A DNA stretch of 64,000 bases, taken from assembly GCA_002070265.1 (NCBI GenBank), contig MWCX01000083.1, positions 1-64,000 of the forward strand, in the 5' to 3' direction. The position numbers were made by a program, and so were the translations under genes. Below are positions 23,286 through 36,318 of this stretch, piece by piece (position 1 is the stretch's first letter; every line of letters begins with the position of its first letter). Source of the DNA: Bacteroidetes bacterium ADurb.Bin174 (GTDB lineage: Bacteria > Bacteroidota > Bacteroidia > Bacteroidales > Paludibacteraceae). Below the pieces are notes generated by a model. The model worked only from the letters and a program-made list of their open reading frames with translations, was not told the origin of the DNA and did not search any database.

Positions 23286-23370
23286 CGGAGAGAGAGGGAT
23301 TCGAACCCCCGGAGCCTCGCAGCTCAACGGTTTTCAAGACCGCCGCAATCGACCACTCTGCCATCTCTCC
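23286..23370 (-). tRNA. tRNA-Ser (anticodon UGA)
   Basis: On the minus strand the 7-bp acceptor stem GGAGAGA/TCTCTCC, a D-arm (GGCAGAGTGG), the anticodon loop CTTGAAA (TGA anticodon), a long serine-type variable arm and the T-loop GTTCGAATCC are all visible. The discriminator is G and CCA is not encoded. Its 3' end faces the integrase gene, a common arrangement for elements that integrate at tRNA genes. Confidence 0.95.
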
Positions 23371-23494
23371 TTGGTCCCTTGCTGTAAAGCGGTGCAAAGA
23401 TAGACATTTTTTTTAATGTGCCAATATCAAATCTAAAAATCTACCTGAGGTGGGTTTCTTGTAATTTCACATCAGTCGTGTTTGCACGGCCATT

Positions 23495-24940
23495 TTATAT
23501 CTCACGGGTAAATTCATCGAGATTTTTTGCTTCTAACTTGAGTGGATCGTTCTGTGTGGCAGCTTCACGCAAAAAGAGTTGATACATCTTTTCAGCAACC
23601 TTCCGGTGCTTTTTTGTCCCGTACAAATTATTTTTCTCCAGAGGATCTTTCAACAAATCAAAAAGGTAAACCTGTTTGGCTTCCGGAATAAGGTACAATT
23701 TATACCGTTTATTCCGTATCATCCGCTGAGTTTTCAGATAAGCTCCGTAAAGATGTGATCTGCCATTTTCTTTCTTCCTGATTATATTATTCAACGGGAT
23801 AAAATCAATTTGATAATTTTTATTTAACCCAATGCTCTCATAAATCGTTGGTACTAAATCTTGCATATATACTAACTGGTCACGAACCTGTCCTTTGGGT
23901 ATACCTGAACCTGAAAAAATCAGGGGAACCTTCGCACTGTGGTCGTACAGATTCTGTTTGCCGAGAAAACCATGCTGACCCACCGCCAAACCATTGTCGG
24001 ATGCAAATACAATCAGGGTGTTTTTATCCATCCCCGATTCTTTAAGCGCTTTCAATATGCGTCCGATTTGCTCATCGAGGTGTGAAATAATCCCATAGTA
24101 CTCCTGAATATGTTTTTTCACGGCATAAGAAGTACGGGGGAATGGTGCCAGTTTTTCATCCCGCATGCCCCTACCTGTGCCCATTTCTTTATTAAAAGGA
24201 TGTTCTGGCAGAAAGTTCCCGGGCAAAGGTATAGATTCGATTGAATATTGTTCAACATATTCCTGTGGTGACTGCCGCGGATCATGTGGAGCGTTGAAGG
24301 CACAATACATAAAAGAGGGACGACTTGAACCGGCATTTTCTTTAATATAGTCAATCATGACATCTGCCTGGGCTTCGCTCCAATGTTTACCTCCTGTCCA
24401 AAAACCCATTTGGAGTGTATCCCATGGCAACCAGTTTTGGTCATTTTCGTCCTTGGGCCGATTATAAGATGCCGGAGTATCCGGAGGCATACCTCCTTTT
24501 CGTGTTAATACCACCTTGTCGAATACCTGTTCGGGACTTACATGTCCCACATGCCATTTCCCCGTCATGAAAGTTTGATAACCTGCATTACTCATTACCT
24601 GAGGAAGAAACATCTCACTTTCATATTCTTTCTTATACTTATTATCTTCTGCGTTTTTGGCATTCCACAAATACCTTCCTGTAAGTAATTGCGAACGACT
24701 GGCCACACTGATTGCTCCATTCCATCCGCCGATGTTATATGCATTGTTAAACACAACACCATTTGCGGCTATCTGGTCGATATTCGGAGTTTGGACAATC
24801 TTGTTTCCATAAGCACCAATGGCATCACAAGCAAAATCATCAACAAATATAAAAAGCACATTGGGTTGCACGACATCCTGACCGTATGAAAACAATGCAG
24901 TTGTCATTGGTAAAAGAGAAGTAAGTGTACGAAGTTTCAT
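23495..24940 (-). CDS. S1-type sulfatase, serine-type active site
   Basis: The start at 24940 (MKLRTLTSLLPM, 481 aa) gives a signal peptide ending near FSYGQ; the longer frame from 24970 does not. The N-terminal metal-site motif is VLFIFVDDFACD. The formylglycine motif is SVASRSQLLTGR with the modifiable residue S78, and a later metal-site motif is FASDNGLAVGQHG. It hydrolyses a sulfate ester, probably in the periplasm. It resembles iduronate-2-sulfatase-like and other GAG-type members by the ASDNGLAVGQHG segment, but the substrate cannot be fixed. It is the only PUL gene on the minus strand, divergent from the main operon across a 492-bp gap. Confidence 0.9.
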   Translation of the reverse strand: MKLRTLTSLLPMTTALFSYGQDVVQPNVLFIFVDDFACDAIGAYGNKIVQTPNIDQIAANGVVFNNAYNIGGWNGAISVASRSQLLTGRYLWNAKNAEDNKYKKEYESEMFLPQVMSNAGYQTFMTGKWHVGHVSPEQVFDKVVLTRKGGMPPDTPASYNRPKDENDQNWLPWDTLQMGFWTGGKHWSEAQADVMIDYIKENAGSSRPSFMYCAFNAPHDPRQSPQEYVEQYSIESIPLPGNFLPEHPFNKEMGTGRGMRDEKLAPFPRTSYAVKKHIQEYYGIISHLDEQIGRILKALKESGMDKNTLIVFASDNGLAVGQHGFLGKQNLYDHSAKVPLIFSGSGIPKGQVRDQLVYMQDLVPTIYESIGLNKNYQIDFIPLNNIIRKKENGRSHLYGAYLKTQRMIRNKRYKLYLIPEAKQVYLFDLLKDPLEKNNLYGTKKHRKVAEKMYQLFLREAATQNDPLKLEAKNLDEFTREI

Positions 24941-28534
<3,594 letters not shown>

Positions 28535-28548
28535 TTAAAATTCCTAAT

Positions 28549-30153
28549 ATGAATTCGATTAAAACTTTTGGAACTTTTGCAGTTGCAGCGCTATTATCGC
28601 AACTTACCGCTCAAAATAAACAACCCAATATTATTATTCTTACTGCCGATGACTTGGGATGGAATGATATTTCGTCAGAAATAGCAACATTAGGCAATGG
28701 CTCAAAAAACCATCAAACACCCAATATCGATAAATTGGCATCCGAAAGTATGGTGTTTACAAATGCTTACACACAACAAAACAGTGCTCCAACGCGTGCT
28801 GCGTTGCTTACCGGACAATATGCCAATCGAACGCATGTATATAATGTTTGGGGGTTAGACCGTTATGCTACAAAGGATCAACCCGGAATTAAACAATCAG
28901 AAGCTAAAATTATTCCGGCTGCTCAAGAGAAGGAGTCGATTAAACCGGGTACAGTTACTTTTGCAAAATTATTGCGCGAAGCAGGATATGAAACATATGT
29001 ATTTGGCAAAGTTCATGGTTTTAAAATGAATGAAGCTGAGGATAATGGCTTTACACATGATTTTGGTTGCGGTAAAACCATAAAAGACACCAATGCTGAA
29101 AAATCAAATTATTATGCATTTCGCACTGAGGAGGGAAAGTGGATTTTTGACAACCCGAAGTTTAATAAATTTGCTGAGCCATATACAGAAGAATATATCC
29201 GTAAAAATTTACTTCCTGTGGCTAACGGAAATAATCCGTTACAAATGGCCGGAACCCGCAAACATTTTACGGACGCTATTGCCGATGTGGTAATTGATGA
29301 AATTGCAAATGCACCGGCCGATAAACCATTTTGTATGTGGGTGGCTTTTCATGCTATCCATTCGGCTATAGTAAGTCGGGAAGATTTGTACGAGAAGTAT
29401 CGTAATCGCACCAACATGGACTCTCGACATGAGAATTTCAAATACGCAGCACTTACCGAGCAGCTTGATCAAACGGTAGGTCGTATACTTGCAGCACTTG
29501 ACGATCCCAACGGAGATGGTGACAAATCGGATTCTAAACGCGAAAACACGGTGGTTGTTTTCATGTCGGACAATGGTGGTGTGAGTGGTGGAAATCACTC
29601 CAATGCTCCCTTGCGGGAATCCAAAGGTACATTATATGAAGGAGGAATACGTGTACCCATGATGGTACGTTATCCGGCATTAATAAAAAGTGCTTCGATC
29701 ACCAAAGAGCCTGTGCATGTGATTGATTATTTACCTACATTTCTTGATATTGCCGGAATAGAATATACTCACAAGGAACATGTGTTGGATGGGGAGTCAT
29801 TGTATCCAATTCTTTCAGGAGAAAAAGATCAATTAAAACGGGAATTGCTTTTCTGGCATTTTCCCGGCTATATGGATATAAGAGGAATTCCTGCATCGGT
29901 TATCAATAAACGTATTGGCGATCAACGCTATAAATATCGTTATTGTTATGAGTACAATACGCATGAGTTATATAATCTGACGGATGATATGGGTGAAACA
30001 ACTAATCTGCTCGAAAATCCTGATACAAGAAGTTTAAAAATTGCCAATGCGATGCTACGCGACTTAAATAAATGGATGAAAGAAACCAAACCACTTCCTA
30101 TGTTTTATGTGGATGGTGGAAAACAAGTTGAATTACCAAAAAGAATTAAATAG
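28549..30153 (+). CDS. S1-type sulfatase, serine-type
   Basis: This 534-aa protein has a signal peptide (about residues 1-21, ending LTAQ). The metal-binding start is IIILTADDLGWND, the active-site motif SAPTRAALLTGQ has S79 as the residue converted to formylglycine, and a later metal motif is VVFMSDNGGVSGG. KGTLYEGGIRVPMMV and HFPGY are typical of arylsulfatase-A-like S1 members. It lies between the LacZ-type GH2 and another sulfatase with 14- and 6-nt gaps, so it is co-transcribed. Exact sulfate position and sugar are unknown. Confidence 0.92.
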   Translation: MNSIKTFGTFAVAALLSQLTAQNKQPNIIILTADDLGWNDISSEIATLGNGSKNHQTPNIDKLASESMVFTNAYTQQNSAPTRAALLTGQYANRTHVYNVWGLDRYATKDQPGIKQSEAKIIPAAQEKESIKPGTVTFAKLLREAGYETYVFGKVHGFKMNEAEDNGFTHDFGCGKTIKDTNAEKSNYYAFRTEEGKWIFDNPKFNKFAEPYTEEYIRKNLLPVANGNNPLQMAGTRKHFTDAIADVVIDEIANAPADKPFCMWVAFHAIHSAIVSREDLYEKYRNRTNMDSRHENFKYAALTEQLDQTVGRILAALDDPNGDGDKSDSKRENTVVVFMSDNGGVSGGNHSNAPLRESKGTLYEGGIRVPMMVRYPALIKSASITKEPVHVIDYLPTFLDIAGIEYTHKEHVLDGESLYPILSGEKDQLKRELLFWHFPGYMDIRGIPASVINKRIGDQRYKYRYCYEYNTHELYNLTDDMGETTNLLENPDTRSLKIANAMLRDLNKWMKETKPLPMFYVDGGKQVELPKRIK

Positions 30154-30159
30154 AACAGT

Positions 30160-31551
30160 ATGCAAAAACTTTTATCATTATCGGTAATGGCATTATCTGC
30201 CTTTGCCCTTACAGCTCAATCACAACGAAAGCCCAATGTAGTTTTTATTCTTGTTGACGATATGGGTTGGAAAGATCTTGGCTGTTATGGCAGCGATTAT
30301 CATCAAACACCCAATATTGATAATCTTGCCAATGATGCAGTTAAATTTACCAATGGTTATTCAGCCTGTACTGTGTCGTCGCCTACACGGGCAGCAATTA
30401 TGACAGGTAAGTATCCTGCAAAACTGCATTTGACGGACTGGATTGAAGGACACAAAAAGCCTGATGCCAAATTGCAAATACCGGACTGGACCATGTTTTT
30501 ATCTTTGGAAGAGGTAACAATGGCGGAAATTTTTAAATTTGCCGGATATTCTACAGCTCATATTGGCAAGTGGCATTTAGGCCAAATGGAAAAATACTGG
30601 CCTGAGAATCAGGGTTTCGATATTAATATTGGGGGATGGTCCAAAGGGTCGCCAAACCTTAATAAAAAAGAGGGAACAAATGGATATTTTTCCCCTTACG
30701 GTAATCCCCGCATGAAAGATGGCCCTGAGGGTGAATATCTCACTGAACGACTTGCCAAAGAAGCCTGTGATTATATTCAGCATGCTAAATCAAAACCTTT
30801 TTTTCTGAATTTGTGGTTCTACAATGTTCATACACCTTTACAGGCAAAGCAGGATAAGATTGATAAATATCAGGCAATTGTCGATTCTGCAAAATTTCAA
30901 AAGAATCCGGTTTATGCAGCTATGGTGGAACATGTGGATGATGCGGTTGGAAAAATAATCGCAACGCTTAAAAGCGAAGGATTATACGAAAACACCATAA
31001 TTGTTTTCACTTCTGACAATGGAGGCTTAATTGGCAGGGAAAAAAATAAAGTAACCAATAATAGTCCTTTGCGTTTGGGCAAGGGTACTATTTACGAAGG
31101 AGGTGTAAGAGTTCCTCTCATCATTAAGAATGCGGGAGACAATCCAATAAAGTATATTTCACAAACGCCGGCAATATCTATCGATTTTTTACCTACATTA
31201 ATTGATTTGGCAGACCTTCAAGTGGATAAAAAGATTAAAAAAGGATTTGATGGTGTAAGTTTAAAATCATTATTTGTGTCGCAGGATGCAAAATTAAAAC
31301 GGAAGTCCATTTTTTGGCATTATCCGCACTATCATAATCAGGGGGCAACGCCGTACAGTGCAGTGCGTATGGGCGATTGGAAGCTGATACATATTATGGA
31401 ATCGGATTCTTACGAATTATATAACTTGAAGAATGATGTTTCGGAGACTGAAAATTTATATGAAGCAAAACCAAAAATCGCAGAAAAATTAAAGAAAACA
31501 CTGGAAAGCTGGAGAGAAAAAATGGATGCTCAAATGCCGACCCGAAAATAG
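30160..31551 (+). CDS. S1-type sulfatase, serine-type
   Basis: This 463-aa protein has a signal peptide ending about residue 20 (FALTAQ). VVFILVDDMGWKDLGCYG is the metal site, SSPTRAAIMTGK has S73 at the formylglycine position, IGKWHLG carries the conserved lysine/histidine, and VFTSDNGGLIG is the second metal site. The family is arylsulfatase A-like. Genes are 6 nt (upstream) and 107 nt (downstream) apart. Similar in layout to its upstream neighbour, but with a different substrate-facing region (EKYWPENQGFDINIGGW). Confidence 0.92.
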   Translation: MQKLLSLSVMALSAFALTAQSQRKPNVVFILVDDMGWKDLGCYGSDYHQTPNIDNLANDAVKFTNGYSACTVSSPTRAAIMTGKYPAKLHLTDWIEGHKKPDAKLQIPDWTMFLSLEEVTMAEIFKFAGYSTAHIGKWHLGQMEKYWPENQGFDINIGGWSKGSPNLNKKEGTNGYFSPYGNPRMKDGPEGEYLTERLAKEACDYIQHAKSKPFFLNLWFYNVHTPLQAKQDKIDKYQAIVDSAKFQKNPVYAAMVEHVDDAVGKIIATLKSEGLYENTIIVFTSDNGGLIGREKNKVTNNSPLRLGKGTIYEGGVRVPLIIKNAGDNPIKYISQTPAISIDFLPTLIDLADLQVDKKIKKGFDGVSLKSLFVSQDAKLKRKSIFWHYPHYHNQGATPYSAVRMGDWKLIHIMESDSYELYNLKNDVSETENLYEAKPKIAEKLKKTLESWREKMDAQMPTRK

Positions 31552-31658
31552 GTTGCATAAAACCTTACCCATAATTGCATAAAAATTATACTTTAATTTA
31601 GAGTATTATTTATAATCTTTGCATGAACTAATATCATAACATTCTTATCTATTGCATA

Positions 31659-33077
31659 ATGCAAACACACATTATAACAACAGGTGCAATTCTGAATGCC
31701 TGTTTACTGTTACAACCTGCTTCTGTATTTGGAAGCAAAGATGTTCAGCAAAAAGCTGAGTCAACTCCAAATGTTATCTATATTTTAGCCGATGATTTGG
31801 GAATTGGAGACTTGGGATGTTACGGACAAAAAATTATTAAAACTCCTGGCATTGATAAGTTGGCTGAAAATGGAATGCGTTTTATACAACACTACTCAGG
31901 CTCGACTGTTAGTGCGCCTTCCCGTTGTTCGCTTTTAACAGGCAAACATACAGGGAATGCTTATATCAGAGGAAATAAGGGTTACAAACATACTGATGGT
32001 TTTAAATATGATTTGCCCCTTGCTGCAAGTGAAGTCACTGTAGCTGAGATTTTTAAGCAGAAAAATTATCAGACAGCCTGTTTTGGTAAATGGGGACTTG
32101 GTGGACCGGAATCCGAAGGACGCCCGCAAAACCAAGGTTTCGACTATTTCTTTGGATACTTGGGACAGGGAGATGCTCATTCGTATTATCCCATTCATTT
32201 GTTTGAAAATGATACAAAAATTCCACTAAACAAAAAAGTGTATTCACACGATTTAATCATGGAGAAAGCGTTTGAGTATATTGATAAGAAAGGTGATAAA
32301 CCATTTTTTATGTATCTGACTCCCACAATACCTCATGCTGAACTTATTGTTCCTGAAGGTGAAATGATGGGTTACGATGGAAAATTCCCCGAAACACCTT
32401 TTGTAAATAGAGGTGGTAGTTATGGTTCACAGGATCAGCCACGTGCAACTTATGCCGCAATGGTTTCGCGCTTAGACAGAGATGTGCAGCGTTTGGTTGA
32501 TTTGCTGAAGAAAAAAGGTATATATGAAAATACAATCATATTTTTTTCTTCTGATAATGGCATCCACAAAGAGGGTGGAATGGATCCGGATTTCTTTGAT
32601 AGTAATGGACCATTTAGAGGCAGTAAACGTGATTTGTATGAAGGTGGAATCAGAACTCCGTTTATTGTACAGTGGCCTGAGGTAATTCCAAAAGCTAGTA
32701 TTTCTTATCATCCTTCTGCTTTTTGGGATTTTTTACCTACAATGGCCGAATTAATTGGCGTTAAGGTTCCATCGGACATTGATGGAAAATCTTTCCTGCC
32801 CACATTAACAGGCAAAGGAAAACAAAAAAAACATGATAGTTTTTATTTCGAGTTTCACGAGCAAGGGGGAAAACAGGCAATAATTAAAGGCGACTGGAAG
32901 CTAATTAAGCTAAATGTTAATAAACCTCAGGAAACAACATTGGAGTTGTACAATATCAAACATGATGCTGCTGAAATTGCTAATGTTGCCAGTCAATTTC
33001 CTGAAAAAGTAAAAGAACTCATTGTCCTAATGGAAAAGGAACATACAATGAATGAAAACTGGAATTTCAAGAATTAA
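31659..33077 (+). CDS. S1-type sulfatase, serine-type (paralogue of the gene at 48102)
   Basis: This 472-aa protein has a signal region of about 1-25. The metal site is VIYILADDLGIGDLGCYGQ, the active site SAPSRCSLLTGKHTG has S85 for modification, and the second metal site is FFSSDNGIHKEGG. It is closely related to the sulfatase at 48102-49511 (shared GSTVSAPSRCSLLTGKHTG, GKWGLGGP, QGFDxFFGYL, SNGPFRG.KRDLYEGG). The two probably remove the same or neighbouring sulfate types. It is followed after 31 bp by the first SusC gene. Confidence 0.92.
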   Translation: MQTHIITTGAILNACLLLQPASVFGSKDVQQKAESTPNVIYILADDLGIGDLGCYGQKIIKTPGIDKLAENGMRFIQHYSGSTVSAPSRCSLLTGKHTGNAYIRGNKGYKHTDGFKYDLPLAASEVTVAEIFKQKNYQTACFGKWGLGGPESEGRPQNQGFDYFFGYLGQGDAHSYYPIHLFENDTKIPLNKKVYSHDLIMEKAFEYIDKKGDKPFFMYLTPTIPHAELIVPEGEMMGYDGKFPETPFVNRGGSYGSQDQPRATYAAMVSRLDRDVQRLVDLLKKKGIYENTIIFFSSDNGIHKEGGMDPDFFDSNGPFRGSKRDLYEGGIRTPFIVQWPEVIPKASISYHPSAFWDFLPTMAELIGVKVPSDIDGKSFLPTLTGKGKQKKHDSFYFEFHEQGGKQAIIKGDWKLIKLNVNKPQETTLELYNIKHDAAEIANVASQFPEKVKELIVLMEKEHTMNENWNFKN

Positions 33078-33108
33078 ATTATAATAACCCCAAAAATTTC
33101 TGCAAAGA

Positions 33109-36100
33109 ATGAAAAATAAATTAACTTATGCATTTTTGAGTCTATTTTTTATGCTCTCTTCTGCTCTTTTTGCACAGCAACAGGAATGGAATGGACAGGT
33201 GCTTGACTCAAAAACTAACGAACCTCTTATCGGCGTAAGTGTTGTGGTGAAAGGTACGAGTATCGGTACTGTTACCGATATTGATGGGCGATTCACAATT
33301 AAAGCTGCGGTAAATCAGGAATTGATCTTGACCTATATTGGTTATGCATCAGTAGAGATTCTGTTAAATTCATCAGCAAACCTTATCCGAATTTTAATGA
33401 GTGAAGATAATCTTACGCTCGAAGAAGTAGTGGTAGTAGGTTATGGTGTACAGAAGAAAGTAACTTCCGTTGGTTCTATATCGGCAACCAAAGGCGAGGA
33501 CCTACTTAAAGTAGGTAGTGTTACAACCGTATCTGAAGCATTACAAGGTTTGTTACCGGGTGTTGTGGCTATCAATGTTGATTCTAAGCCCGGATCCGAT
33601 GAAGCCAATATTCTAATTCGTGGCAAAGGTAGTTGGCAATCGTCAAAACCTTTGGTTATGGTTGATGGTATTGAGCGCGACATGAACGATATTGATCCTA
33701 ACGAAATTGATGGAATTTCCGTATTGAAAGATGCTTCGGCCACTGCTGTATATGGAGTGAAAGGTGCAAATGGTGTAATACTTGTTACCACCAAGCGCGG
33801 TTCGAACACTAAACCAAAAATTTCAGTTACCACTAATTTTGGTTTTAAACAACCACTCAACAATCCTGAATATGCCGATAATGTGACTTCAATGCGTATG
33901 TGGAACGAAGCACTTATCAATGATTTGAAATATGATAACTTGATTCCTGAATCTACAATTGCTGCATGGGAAAATGCCTATGCTCAAGGTATTACAGGAC
34001 CATATAATTCATATTTTCCTGAGATTGACTGGTGGAACGAAATAGTGAAAACTGTGGGTTATCAGCAACAGTACAACATTAATATCAGTGGCGGTAGCGA
34101 TTTTATGAGGTATTTTGCTTCTATTGGTTATTTGAACGATGGAGACATATTTAAAACACAAAAAAACGAATTGTTTGATCCTGTTTTTAAATACCAACGT
34201 TACAATTGGCGTTCAAATTTTGATTTCCAACTTACCAAATCAACAGTTTTTTCTGTTAACTTATCAGGTAAACAGGGTTATCGTAGTCAACCAGGCTATC
34301 GTATCAACGATGCGAGTAATCAGGATGATGATAAAAATTTTGGGCAGCCTCAGTTTTTTCAAGCCCTGTATAATTCACCCCGTAATTCTTTTCCAATTAT
34401 CTATGAAGATGGAAATTATGGTGTGGGATCGGCTGGTGGTGGTAACTTAATCATGCAATTTGACAGGGGACAACGTATATACAAGTATTATCAAAATTTT
34501 ATTGATGCTAATTTAAAGCAAGATCTGGATTTTATTACCAAAGGTTTAAGTTTTAATGCTAAGTTTGGTTTTAATGCTTCGTCGGACACCCGTTCTGACA
34601 TTCAACGTTATCAGGGAGGAAACTTCGGCGAAAAAAGTTATATTGCTTATTATCGTGAGTATGATTATACGAAGCCTTTAGATAACAATATCTATGCTCT
34701 CAAACAGGAAGTTCGCTGGGTGGATAATGACTTCCAGGGCGATTCTCCCAGTGCTTCGTATGACAACACAATGAACGGTGGTTTTGGAAAGCGAATTTAT
34801 TATGAAGCTGGTTTTAATTACAATCAATCGTTTAACAATCATAATCTGACTGCACTAGCCCTTGTTAATGCTAATGAAGTTGAAGGACTTAAACCGGGAA
34901 GCTCGACTAATATGCAATTCAAAGAAAACGATTTATCTTATGTTGGTCGTATCACTTATAACTGGAAGGAGCGTTATTTGGCTGAATTTAATGGAAATTA
35001 CTCCGGTTCACAAAAATTTGCTCCCGGAAAACGTTTTAAATTTTTTCCCTCTTATTCAGTTGGATGGCGCATCTCTGAAGAACCGGTTGTGAAAAAAATT
35101 ACGGGCAAAACTTTAGATAATCTTAAAGTTCGTTATTCTTATGGTACTGTTGGTTACGATCGTATACCCGGAATCGATTATGCTTATATTCAGTCCTATG
35201 ATAGTGGTGGAAATATAACACTTGGCGAAAATGAAAAAATAAACTTCGGACCATTATATACCGAGGGGGCTGCAGCCAACGTGAATGCAACCTGGGAAAC
35301 GGCTTATAAACAAAATTTGGGTATAGATGTAATGCTATTAAACAAACTCACTGCTACTGTGGATATGTATAGTGAGAATCGTGAAGGTATTTTGATGGAT
35401 GTAAGCTTACCAGCCTATTTTGGAATAAGGGCTGCAAAAGCAAATATTGGAAAAACCAAGAGTAGGGGTATTGAAATTGAATTGGGGTGGGACGATAAAA
35501 TCAGTAAAGATTTTAACTACTGGATAAAAGCGAATTTTGCGGTTAATGAAAACAGAATTGTATTCAGAGATGATGCTCCGCTTATGGATGAGTATTTAAA
35601 GCAAGCTGGCAAGCCTATTGGACATATCACCAGATTACAATTCAATGGTTACTATCAATCGCTTGACGATATTTATAATTATTCACAAGCTAATGATGCT
35701 GCTACACAAAACAAATTAGTGCCTGGTGATTTAATGTATCTGGATTACAACTGCGATGGGAAAATTGATTCACAAGACAGAATTCCTATGCTTTATAACA
35801 ACTATCCCCAGAAGACTTATGGTGGAAGTATTGGTTTTCGTTACAAACAATTTCAGGTAAATGCGATGTTTTACGGTGTAATTGACGTTTACAAAGATGT
35901 GGATGGGAGTGTGTTATGGGACCTGGCAAAAGGGAATGAAGGGAATTATGTTTCCAATCCGGATGTAATAGGTCGATGGACACCTGCAACTGCTACAACT
36001 GCCATTAAGCCGGCTTTGCACAGCGAACAAAATACCCGAAACTATAGCATGACAGGTGGTACAACATATAGTTTCCAGGATGCATCGTATGTGCGCCTGA

Positions 36101-36297
36101 AAAACTTAGAACTTTCATACGATTTTAAAGCTAAAATACTGAAAAAGTCAGGAATACGTAATTTGCAATTGTATGCTAATGCCAATAATTTGTTTACAAT
36201 TACCAAGTTCAATAAACAAATTGACCCTGAAGGGAATTCTGCATCTCTGTATCCCCTTGTTCGTCGATACAACATTGGTATGCGTATATCATTTTAA
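33109..36297 (+). CDS. SusC-like TonB-dependent oligosaccharide transporter
   Basis: This 1062-aa protein has a signal peptide (MKNKLTYAFLSLFFMLSSALFAQ), a carboxypeptidase-regulatory-like domain (about 25-110; GQVLDSKTNEPLIGVSVVVKGT) and a TonB-box-like segment EEVVVVGYGVQKK. A plug domain (about 125-235) ends VLKDASATAVYGVKGANGV, and a 22-strand barrel ends in an aromatic strand (RRYNIGMRISF). It imports large oligosaccharides across the outer membrane with the SusD-like lipoprotein encoded 21 bp downstream. Confidence 0.95.
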   Translation: MKNKLTYAFLSLFFMLSSALFAQQQEWNGQVLDSKTNEPLIGVSVVVKGTSIGTVTDIDGRFTIKAAVNQELILTYIGYASVEILLNSSANLIRILMSEDNLTLEEVVVVGYGVQKKVTSVGSISATKGEDLLKVGSVTTVSEALQGLLPGVVAINVDSKPGSDEANILIRGKGSWQSSKPLVMVDGIERDMNDIDPNEIDGISVLKDASATAVYGVKGANGVILVTTKRGSNTKPKISVTTNFGFKQPLNNPEYADNVTSMRMWNEALINDLKYDNLIPESTIAAWENAYAQGITGPYNSYFPEIDWWNEIVKTVGYQQQYNINISGGSDFMRYFASIGYLNDGDIFKTQKNELFDPVFKYQRYNWRSNFDFQLTKSTVFSVNLSGKQGYRSQPGYRINDASNQDDDKNFGQPQFFQALYNSPRNSFPIIYEDGNYGVGSAGGGNLIMQFDRGQRIYKYYQNFIDANLKQDLDFITKGLSFNAKFGFNASSDTRSDIQRYQGGNFGEKSYIAYYREYDYTKPLDNNIYALKQEVRWVDNDFQGDSPSASYDNTMNGGFGKRIYYEAGFNYNQSFNNHNLTALALVNANEVEGLKPGSSTNMQFKENDLSYVGRITYNWKERYLAEFNGNYSGSQKFAPGKRFKFFPSYSVGWRISEEPVVKKITGKTLDNLKVRYSYGTVGYDRIPGIDYAYIQSYDSGGNITLGENEKINFGPLYTEGAAANVNATWETAYKQNLGIDVMLLNKLTATVDMYSENREGILMDVSLPAYFGIRAAKANIGKTKSRGIEIELGWDDKISKDFNYWIKANFAVNENRIVFRDDAPLMDEYLKQAGKPIGHITRLQFNGYYQSLDDIYNYSQANDAATQNKLVPGDLMYLDYNCDGKIDSQDRIPMLYNNYPQKTYGGSIGFRYKQFQVNAMFYGVIDVYKDVDGSVLWDLAKGNEGNYVSNPDVIGRWTPATATTAIKPALHSEQNTRNYSMTGGTTYSFQDASYVRLKNLELSYDFKAKILKKSGIRNLQLYANANNLFTITKFNKQIDPEGNSASLYPLVRRYNIGMRISF

Positions 36298-36318
36298 TTC
36301 ATAATAAAAAAAATCAAG

